Assembly: GCA_963798775.1 (NCBI GenBank)
Contig: CAWCUK010000001.1
Coordinates: 992,001 to 1,056,000 of the forward strand
Length of the DNA: 64,000 bases
Direction of reading: 5' to 3'
Origin: CAWCUK01 sp963798775
Lineage (GTDB): Bacteria > Bacteroidota > Ignavibacteria > Ignavibacteriales > Ignavibacteriaceae
The notes below the pieces were generated by a model that was not told where the DNA came from, did not search any database, and saw only the letters and a list, made by a program, of their open reading frames with translations. Position numbers and translations under genes: made by a program. The stretch's first letter is position 1; the number at the start of each line of letters is the position of its first letter. Below, one piece after another: positions 54,308 to 62,171 of the stretch.

Positions 54308-56567
54308 TTAAAATTCTATAGTTATGCCTATTGTAGGAATAATTGTTGAGGAACTTTCTGTTTCATCAGCTATATTTCCGCTCTCTTTTGGTTTATAATT
54401 AAAAGGATTATCATTATTATATACATTCATAACCTGCAGATAAGGTTTCGCAATTATTTTATCCCACCAAATAAAATTGCCTGTGATACCGAGATCCAAT
54501 CTATGATAATTTTCATACCTCATGGAATTCTTTTTACTGTATATAAATTGTAACTCACTCCCAATTCCTATCGGATATTTTCCGATTACTGAAGTATAAG
54601 GAAGCCCGGTATCGTAAGTCCAGAAAGCATTAATTTTCCAATTCTCGAAGAAATTAAAATTAAGCAGAAGTTTTATATTATGCGTTCTATCGTAAGGGGT
54701 AAAATATTTATAACTTCCTTGAAGCACCGAATGGGAAAATGAATAAGCTATCCAGCCGGAAATAATTCCTGTCTCTTTTTTTAGAAGTAAATCTATTCCT
54801 GCCGCGTATCCGCTAACGAAAGATGGAGTTTTTGTTAAAGCATCCGCCGAATAAATATTATTGCGGCTTTTATAATATGTTTCGGCTTCAAATTTAACAG
54901 AAGGGAAAACATTATTAACTTTTATTCCCAAACTGAAATGATTGGAGATTGGTGTTGGTGTTTCTTCATTCACGATAAAATAAGAAGCAAAAGGAGCAAA
55001 ATAATAGTCGGAAGTTAAATCTCTTTTAGTATAAAAATATTCGTGGTAAAGGCCGTAAGAAGCGGTCAATTTTATATATTTATTAAAATTATAATTAATC
55101 GATAAATAGGGGGAATTAAAATAAATATTAGCCTTTTTTAAAAATATTCCGCGGTATCCCGGCGTCAGTTCAAAGAATCGCGAGAGTTGAATTTTATCGG
55201 AAAAGTACACGGAAAGCAAAAATGATTTTTCTTTTTGCGTGTATATATCGGGAGCAAAATCAAAAAACATTCCCGTAAAATCACCGTCTATTAAGTTAGA
55301 TAAAGATTGTTCTTCAATATTCCAATAATAACTTGTTGATAAATGTTTTATACTCTCCACCTATATTTATTTCTTGCCCGGTTAAAGAAAAGTTTAAATT
55401 TGTTTTCACGGAAAATTGATCAATGTCATTATCAACAAGTACATTCTCTGAACTTTCATTTAAATCTTTAATAAACCAATTAGCGTCCGCGCCGAAAAAT
55501 GAGTTTGAATAAGAAGCATCAAAATTAAAGTCAGCTTTTTCAAAAAAATGACTAAAAGATAACTTCATCAATTTATTCCCCCAGCCAAGGTCTTTGTTTT
55601 TAGTTAAGTTTTTTTTCCCGTTAAACAATTCATAAATATCTTTTGAATAAAACCCTGTCAACGAAATTAAATTTCTATCATCAATGGGAAGAGTATACTT
55701 GCCGAAGAAATCATAAAAATAGTACGGCAGAGACCCTTTGTCTAAAACATTAAAAATTAAGTCGGGATAAGTTCTTCTCGCCGAAAGTACAAAGCTGCCT
55801 TTTGCCAATGGCCCCTCTAAAAATATTTTTGATGACGCCAAACCAACTGAAGCAATTCCTTTAATTTTTTCTCTGCTTCCGGATTTTGATTTAATACTAA
55901 GAATTCCGGATAACGCTCCTTCAAATCTTACCGGATAATTAGAAGGATAAAGAATCTCCTTATCAACAATATCTGGATTGAAAGAGCCGAACGCCCCTCC
56001 CAAATGAAATGAGTTAAATATTGGAACATCATCAAGCGCGATAACAGTTTCATCAAAATTTCCGCCTCTTAAATAAATTAAAGAAGACATGTCGTGCATT
56101 AAAGTAACGCCGGGAAGTGCTTGTACAGGTCGCAGCGCGTCTGCTTCAAGAAAAACCGGAGTATTTTTTATATCGCCGCTTTGAAGTTCATAAGTTTTAA
56201 ACTGTTCGGTTTCTTTATATTTTTCTCCGGTTACGGTTACTTTGTTTATCTCAACAGGTTTGGGTATTAAATAAAAGAAGATTTCTTTATTTTCATCATT
56301 TTTATTTATTATTATTTCTTTTATTAAAGGACTATAACCCAAATATTTACATTCTATTTTATATTTACCGGGTATTAAATTAAAACTAAAAAAACCTGAG
56401 GAGTTGGAAACAGATGTTCCAACTCCGTTAGACAAAATTACGGCTCCTACAATTGCTTCCGAATTATTTTTGTCTTTTATAAAACCAGTTACTTTTATAT
56501 TGGGTGTTTGTGTGTGTAAAGTTGAAATGCTGATTAAAAATAAGAAGACGAGAAAAGATTTACTCAA
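54308..56567 (-). CDS. TonB-dependent receptor with carboxypeptidase-like N-terminus, frameshifted
   Basis: Outer-membrane barrel of 752 residues once corrected. Order: signal peptide (1-20), a carboxypeptidase regulatory-like domain (VTGFIKDKNNSEAIVGAVIL to about 100), plug domain (VTVTGEKYKETEQFKTYELQ, ALRPVQALPGVTLMHDMSSL, RGGNFDETVIALDDVPIFNS), then the barrel. One extra A in the run at 55346-55349 breaks the frame; correction reads INIGGEYKHLSTSYYWNIEE. Substrate unknown; the class with a DUF4249-like lipoprotein partner is uncharacterised for cargo. It has its own gap of 94 bases to the histidine kinase gene upstream of it on the same strand direction. Confidence 0.85.
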
Positions 56568-56661
56568 AGAATTACCCCGAAATTAGAGGGAAGAATAAAA
56601 TATATTAAATATAACTTTGAAAAAGTAAAAAAAATTCCTTAACAATCAAATATTAAATAAA

Positions 56662-57720
56662 TTATAAATTTTTTCTCACCGGAAGTTCAAAGGTGAATAC
56701 AGAACCCTGGCCTAGTTTACTTTTTACATAAACCTTTCCTTCATGTTCTTCTACAATCTTTTTTACAATCCAAAGGCCTAAGCCCGACCTCGTTTCTTCT
56801 CCGGTTGGTTTTGAGCTTAATGTTACTCCTTTTTCAAAAGCGCGCTTTACATCTTCATCCGATAAACCGATTCCGTTATCTTTTATTTCGATTAAGAATT
56901 TTTCTTCCTCAACAATAGAATTAACCTCAACTACAGTATCGGTAGGGCCATATTTAATTGCATTATTTATTAGATTATCAAGAACTTCTTCCATTTTAGA
57001 AGAATCGAACATGGTTTTAGGAATGTTCGGAGAGATTTTATTAACTAAGCGAATATTTTTTCTTTGCGCGTATCTTTTATTTAAATCGCATACGGAATCA
57101 ACTATCGGTTTTATGGATGAATATTCGTATTTAAATCCTAAATCGGGTTTTTCACGCGTTATTGCTTCCGCCATCTCCTGCGCCAGGCTTATAATTGATG
57201 TAGAAGTATCAACAAGCTGATGCATAATTTCCTGTTGTTCGTTCGCGTTTAAATTATATGATTCCAACAGCTCAATGTAACCTTTAATTGCGGAAGCCGG
57301 ATTTTTAATATCATGCACAGCTATGGCGAATAGTTCTTCTTTTTGTCTTTGCAATTCTTCAAGCTGATGTTTGCTTTCTAACAGTTTTTCTTTTTGTCCG
57401 AGTAGTTTTGTATTCGCTGTTTCTAAATCAACAACGTTAGATTTAAGCGCTATTATTTGTTTATTTAAATCATCATTAATTTCATTCAACTTATCATTTT
57501 CATTCATTAATATTTCTAAAGAAACATTATGATTTTGAGAGAGGCTGGGTGCTTTACTTTTTGCTGCTTTACTTTTTGCGGCTTTGCCTTTTTTAGAAAG
57601 TAAAATTCCGATATAGATAAATTGAACAACACAAATTATAATTAGAAGATAGAAAAGTAATTCCGGCACGGTTGACCAAAGTTCTAACTCATCAGCAAAC
57701 AGCAAAAACTGCATTATCAT
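56662..57720 (-). CDS. Membrane-anchored sensor histidine kinase
   Basis: A 352-residue kinase with one membrane helix (residues 17-42), a lysine/alanine-rich linker with the repeat KAAKSKAAKSKA, a coiled coil (55-125), then a HisKA-like helix with phospho-accepting histidine in ELFAIAVHDIKNPASAIKGY near 136 and a HATPase domain: MEEVLDNLINNAIKYGPTDT (N box), IKDNGIGLSDEDVKRAFEKG and RSGLGLWIVKKIVEEHEGKV. No separate sensor domain, so it may sense through the membrane segment or a partner. There is no intact response regulator next to it. It starts the TonB receptor side of the cluster, or is alone. Confidence 0.88.
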   Translation of the reverse strand: MIMQFLLFADELELWSTVPELLFYLLIIICVVQFIYIGILLSKKGKAAKSKAAKSKAPSLSQNHNVSLEILMNENDKLNEINDDLNKQIIALKSNVVDLETANTKLLGQKEKLLESKHQLEELQRQKEELFAIAVHDIKNPASAIKGYIELLESYNLNANEQQEIMHQLVDTSTSIISLAQEMAEAITREKPDLGFKYEYSSIKPIVDSVCDLNKRYAQRKNIRLVNKISPNIPKTMFDSSKMEEVLDNLINNAIKYGPTDTVVEVNSIVEEEKFLIEIKDNGIGLSDEDVKRAFEKGVTLSSKPTGEETRSGLGLWIVKKIVEEHEGKVYVKSKLGQGSVFTFELPVRKNL

Positions 57721-57855
57721 ATTTTCTTATTAAAGTTGGAAAAAGAAGTTGTAAATTATTTTTATCAGTATTCGGGGTGAAAATAGTTTCGCTTTTGCAG
57801 AAATACCGGTTTCGAATAATTTAATATTTAATGATCGAATAAAAATAAAAATAGT

Positions 57856-58329
57856 TTATTGTTTTTTTTCTTTTTTTACCAAAAGTTTCGCGCCTATAAT
57901 CTGCTGATATTCAATATTTAATAAGCCGCCTATTTTTTTTACCAAATGTTCTTCGTAAGCGTCCAATTGATTATCAATAAATACCAGCCGCCAAAGATTT
58001 TTTATAAGCTCAAACTTTTCATCGGTGGAAAACATTTCATTTATTATTGTTGTGTATTCATAAATACTGTCGCTTTCTTTTACATTATTTTCCGAAAGTT
58101 CAATAAGCTCATTTATATATTCATCTTCAAGGTTGAATAAATCCTTCATTAGAAAAATTATTTTTTTTCTTTCTACTTCCGCGAAATCGCTGTCTGCGTT
58201 AGCCAATTCAATAAATAAAGTACATGTGGCAATCTGCACTTTTTTTTCTTCGCTTACAGATTGTGGTATTTCATCAATAACACCGTTAGTTTGATTTACA
58301 GAAAGTATTTTTTTTAAAAATTTTATCAT
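57856..58329 (-). CDS. TerB/DjlA-like tellurite-resistance fold protein
   Basis: A 157-residue helical protein. The TerB-like pattern is visible: KVQIATCTLFIELANADSDF near residue 30, AEVERKKIIFLMKDLFNLED, then the second half ELIKNLWRLVFIDNQLDAYE with acidic residues and HLVKKIGGLLNI. The TerB fold has two acidic metal-binding helices, here DSDF and DNQLDAYE. Role in metal or phage stress is known only in other organisms; here it is simply a neighbour of malQ, nine bases after it. Confidence 0.8.
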   Translation of the reverse strand: MIKFLKKILSVNQTNGVIDEIPQSVSEEKKVQIATCTLFIELANADSDFAEVERKKIIFLMKDLFNLEDEYINELIELSENNVKESDSIYEYTTIINEMFSTDEKFELIKNLWRLVFIDNQLDAYEEHLVKKIGGLLNIEYQQIIGAKLLVKKEKKQ

Positions 58330-58338
58330 AACGCCTTT

Positions 58339-59874
58339 TTAATTATATGTTACATCTTCAAGTTCTTCTTTTGGTTTTGGCGGGCGTTCGTAAAGTTCCG
58401 CCAAATATTTATAAGTTCCCGCAATATCGGCATGCACTTGATCCCAGTTAAAACGCCAGGTCCAGTTTCCGCCTAATCTTCCGGGAAAATTCATTCTTGC
58501 ATCTCCGCCGAGATTCAGCATATCCTGCATTGGAATAATTACAATATCGCAAACTGATTTGTAAGCGGTTTTTACAAGTTGAAAAACAATATCATCCCCG
58601 TAATAATCAAGATATTTCTGTACGTGTTCATAAATATCATTCTCTTCATATTTAGCTTTTTCAAAATACGCGCGCGTTGTATCGTTGTCGTGCGAGCCGG
58701 TATAAACTACCGCGTTATGAGACAAGTTATGAGGCAAAAATTTTGTTTCCAGCCCGGTTCCGAAAGCGAACTGTAGGATATTCATTCCGGGGAAATTAAA
58801 TTTATCTCTTAGTTCAATTACGGGTTTAGTTATAAGTCCCAAATCTTCCGCTAAAATTGGAAGCTGTCCCAAATATTGTTTAACCGTAGAAAAGAATTTT
58901 TCGCCGGGAGCTTTTCTCCATTTTCCTTTTTCGGCTGTTTCGGCATCTCCCGGAACTTCCCAATAAGCTTGAAATCCTCTGAAATGATCTATTCTTATAA
59001 TATCTACCAATCTCAGCAAATTAGATAACCGCTGCCGCCACCAAAGGAAATCATCTTTTTCCATAACATCCCAGCGGTAAAGAGGATTTCCCCAAAGCTG
59101 CCCTGTCGCGCTAAAATAATCGGGCGGAACTCCCGCAACTGTCTTAAGATTTCCTTCTTTATCCACGGAAAATAAATCTTTATGCGACCAAAGGTCAGCG
59201 CTGTCGTAAGCTATAAAAATCGGCATATCACCGATAATTTTAATGTCTTTGCTGTTCGCGTAACTTTTAAGTTCAAGCCATTGTTTTAGGAAAATAAATT
59301 GGACAAACTTATGATAAAAAATATCATCGGCTAATTCTTCTTTATATTTTTTTATTGCTTCCGGTTTCCTGATTACAAGATCTTTATCCCAGCCGGTCCA
59401 CAATCCGCCGCCGAAATGTTCTTTTGCGGCCATGAAAAGAGAATAATCATCAAGCCAGTCAATATTCGATTCACAAAATTGATTAAATTCTTCTTTTAAT
59501 GATTTATGATCATGTTTGTAATTAGAAAACGCTTTCCTTAAAAGCTCTTTTTTATAATTTATAATTAAACCGTAATCAATATGAGAAGGATTAAAATTAT
59601 AAGAATGATGAAGATCGGCGTCATAAAGCAATCCTATATCTCTAAGTTTTTCCGGACTTATAAGATTAGGATTTCCAGCAAAAGCGGAAAAGCATTGGTA
59701 AGGAGAATCGCCGTAGCCGGTTGGGCCGAGCGGAAAAATCTGCCATAGTTTTTGTCCCGCCGATTCTAAAAAATTCACAAAATTATAAGCTTCATAACCA
59801 AGATCGCCGATTCCGAAATTTCCCGGCAAAGAAGACGGATGAAGTAAAATTCCCGCGCTGCGTTCAAATCTCAT
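58339..59874 (-). CDS. malQ: 4-alpha-glucanotransferase (amylomaltase)
   Basis: GH77 enzyme that disproportionates maltodextrins during glycogen or maltose use. The start RSAGILLHPSSLPGNFGIGD is diagnostic; active-site segments are IIGDMPIFIAYDSADLWSHK near residue 216, LVDIIRIDHFRGFQAYWEVP near 292 (nucleophile aspartate), GQLPILAEDLGLITKPV near 340 (acid/base glutamate) and VVYTGSHDNDTTRAYF near 393. Length of 511 is typical. It is co-directional with the TerB-like gene nine bases downstream, which is probably coincidental. Confidence 0.95.
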   Translation of the reverse strand: MRFERSAGILLHPSSLPGNFGIGDLGYEAYNFVNFLESAGQKLWQIFPLGPTGYGDSPYQCFSAFAGNPNLISPEKLRDIGLLYDADLHHSYNFNPSHIDYGLIINYKKELLRKAFSNYKHDHKSLKEEFNQFCESNIDWLDDYSLFMAAKEHFGGGLWTGWDKDLVIRKPEAIKKYKEELADDIFYHKFVQFIFLKQWLELKSYANSKDIKIIGDMPIFIAYDSADLWSHKDLFSVDKEGNLKTVAGVPPDYFSATGQLWGNPLYRWDVMEKDDFLWWRQRLSNLLRLVDIIRIDHFRGFQAYWEVPGDAETAEKGKWRKAPGEKFFSTVKQYLGQLPILAEDLGLITKPVIELRDKFNFPGMNILQFAFGTGLETKFLPHNLSHNAVVYTGSHDNDTTRAYFEKAKYEENDIYEHVQKYLDYYGDDIVFQLVKTAYKSVCDIVIIPMQDMLNLGGDARMNFPGRLGGNWTWRFNWDQVHADIAGTYKYLAELYERPPKPKEELEDVTYN

Positions 59875-60024
59875 AAGATTTTTCCTTCTTATTCTGACAA
59901 CAAATATATAGAATAAAAGAGAAAAGTTTTAGAAGGGAGGTAGGATTTACAGCCGCTTGTGATTTTTTTAATAGAACTATTTAACAAAAATAGATTTTTT
60001 TTTAAGATTAAACGAATTTTTCGG

Positions 60025-60237
60025 CTAAACCGGTTCTTCGTTTTTTAATTTACCGCTTGTAAAACCTAAAATATCCGCGTTTCCCAAAACAAAACTAAAT
60101 TTAATATGCTTGGTTAACTGCAAAGCAGTGTCTTTATCTGTTGCCGTAATAATATTAAAACCTTCGCGGGTAAGAATTTCCCTCAATTTACGAAGTTCCA
60201 GTTTATCTTCATCTAAAACTAAAATTTGATTCTTCAT
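60025..60237 (-). CDS. Short receiver-domain fragment
   Basis: Seventy residues resembling the first half of a CheY-type receiver: MKNQILVLDEDKLELRKLRE with the acidic pocket residues, EGFNIITATDKDTALQLTKH, then FSFVLGNADILGF. At the phospho-acceptor position the alignment gives asparagine (L-G-N) instead of aspartate, and the second half with the conserved threonine and lysine is absent. There is no sign of its continuation in other frames. It could be a pseudogene or a small non-phosphorylated partner for the sigma-54 activator encoded 160 bases upstream. Confidence 0.5.
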   Translation of the reverse strand: MKNQILVLDEDKLELRKLREILTREGFNIITATDKDTALQLTKHIKFSFVLGNADILGFTSGKLKNEEPV

Positions 60238-60399
60238 GTAGTTTATATTCTAATTGTATATTCAAAAATTGCAAAACTTATACCAATTCAGCTTTAGTTG
60301 AATTATCAGCCGAAATAAAAAAATAAATTTTTTAAGTGACGCAAAAAAGAAACAATGTTAGGTTTGAGCTTGTCTCAATAATACGACAAGCCGGTAAAA

Positions 60400-62136
60400 T
60401 TAATATTCAATATCCAATTGAGAAAGCAGTTTATAAAAATGAGTTCGGTTAATACCGAGCATTTGCGCGGCTTCGGTTTTTGAATTAGCTAAACGTAAAG
60501 TTTTAATTATAAACATTCTGCGGAATTCTGTTTCCGCTTCCATCAAAGAACGTCCGGCTCTTATAATTGGTTCATCAAGTCCTTTATCAATTATTTCTTG
60601 AGGAAGATCAGAAATATCAATAACATTTGATTTTGCAAGCACGGCACAGCGAAGTATTACATTTTCTAATTCCCGGATATTTCCCGGCCAATTATATTCT
60701 TCTAAAATTTCTAATGCTTCATTTTTAATAGTTAATTTATCATTACCTTGTTTATGTTTATATAGGAAAACTTCTATAAGTTCCTCAATATCTTCTTTTC
60801 TTTCTCTAAGCGGAGGTAAAACCAATTCTATAACTTTTAAACGGTAATAAAGATCTTCTCTAAACTTGCCTTGCTCAATTAAACCGGAAATATTTCTGTT
60901 TGTAGCACAAATTATTCTTACATCAATTTTTCTTACATTTACAGAACCTAATCTTTCAATTTCTTTAGTTTGAATTACACGCAGAAGTTTTGCTTGAAGA
61001 TTTATATTCATTTCGCCTATTTCATCAAAAAATAGTGTTCCTCCGTCGGCCAATTCTAATTTTCCCGGTTTTAATTTTGTCGCTCCCGTAAAGGCTCCGC
61101 TTTCATAACCGAATAATTCCGATTCCAGTAAATCGGCGTGAATAGATCCGCAATCAATTGTAATAAAAGGATTATTCGCTCTTCTACTGTTTTCATGAAT
61201 TGCCCTGGCAAGTAAATCTTTTCCTGTTCCGTTTTCACCAAGAATAACAACTGACGCGTCGGTTGGGGAAATGCGCGCGGCAATTTTTAAAACTTCAAAA
61301 AGTTTTTTACTGCTTCCTATAATTTTTTCACATTTAAATTCTTCTCTTAAATCTTCAAATTTTATTATTGCTTCCGAAATTAGTTTTTTTTCTAAAGTAG
61401 AAATTTCCAATGATATTTCTAAACCCCGCACAATTTGCTTTGCGAAGGAGAGCAAATAGAAAAGATCATTTTGAACAAAAGGATTATTATTTTTCCGCCT
61501 GTCGATATAAACAGCTCCAAAAACTTTATTTTTCGAAATTAAAGGAACGCAAAGCACCGCTGAAATTCCAAGTTTTATAACGCTCGTCTTGCCGGCAAGT
61601 TCATCATCTATGGAAGCGTCGTCGATATGAGTTGGATTAGATTTTTTTATTGTATTATTAATTACTGTTGTACTCATTTCAAGCGCGCTGTGCTTTTCAT
61701 CGGAATTCATATTTCTTGAAAATTTTGTGTCAACTTTTCCTTCATCATTAATTAATACAATAAATCCGGCATCTGCTTTTAGTTCTTTAATAACAGTGTC
61801 TATTGCAACTTCCATTAACGATTTCATTTCGGTTTCAGAAGTAAAAAGTATTCCCGATGAAAAGAGTACTTCGTATTTATGTTTTTCCGCTTTTAGATTT
61901 GCGCAGGCTTGTTCAAAATTGTTCAGTTGTTCAAGTAGTTTATTCATTTCAACGGTAATCGTCTTGTTCGATTCCATCAGCATATTAAAAATAGAATCAA
62001 CTTTTTTCAACAGTTCACTTGCTGCCCCGGATTGTTTTAGTTCAGTTGATAATTGCATAAAGGAAGAAGAAATTTTACTTAAGGCTTCCCCTAATTTCTT
62101 TTGAAAATTTTGCTGAGTTTCTGTGGCAATACGCAT
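60400..62136 (-). CDS. Sigma-54-dependent activator with N-terminal GAF domain
   Basis: A 578-residue transcription activator. Coiled N-terminus (1-85), a GAF domain (about 90-240, GLNNDEG-like core with VPLISKNKVFGAVYIDRRKN near 196), then AAA+ domain: VVILGENGTGKDLLARAIHE (Walker A), GYESGAFTGATKLKPGKLEL with the sigma-54-contacting GAFTGA loop, GGTLFFDEIGEM (Walker B) and the Fis-type helix-turn-helix at the end (TEAAQMLGINRTHFYKLL). I use the ATG at 62136 with AAGGA upstream; a longer frame to 62250 would overlap the kinase gene. It lies 35 bases after that kinase, so they probably form one transcript. No receiver domain. Confidence 0.92.
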   Translation of the reverse strand: MRIATETQQNFQKKLGEALSKISSSFMQLSTELKQSGAASELLKKVDSIFNMLMESNKTITVEMNKLLEQLNNFEQACANLKAEKHKYEVLFSSGILFTSETEMKSLMEVAIDTVIKELKADAGFIVLINDEGKVDTKFSRNMNSDEKHSALEMSTTVINNTIKKSNPTHIDDASIDDELAGKTSVIKLGISAVLCVPLISKNKVFGAVYIDRRKNNNPFVQNDLFYLLSFAKQIVRGLEISLEISTLEKKLISEAIIKFEDLREEFKCEKIIGSSKKLFEVLKIAARISPTDASVVILGENGTGKDLLARAIHENSRRANNPFITIDCGSIHADLLESELFGYESGAFTGATKLKPGKLELADGGTLFFDEIGEMNINLQAKLLRVIQTKEIERLGSVNVRKIDVRIICATNRNISGLIEQGKFREDLYYRLKVIELVLPPLRERKEDIEELIEVFLYKHKQGNDKLTIKNEALEILEEYNWPGNIRELENVILRCAVLAKSNVIDISDLPQEIIDKGLDEPIIRAGRSLMEAETEFRRMFIIKTLRLANSKTEAAQMLGINRTHFYKLLSQLDIEY

Positions 62137-62171
62137 ATTGTTCCTTGAAAAAATTTCGCTTCTAAATAATT

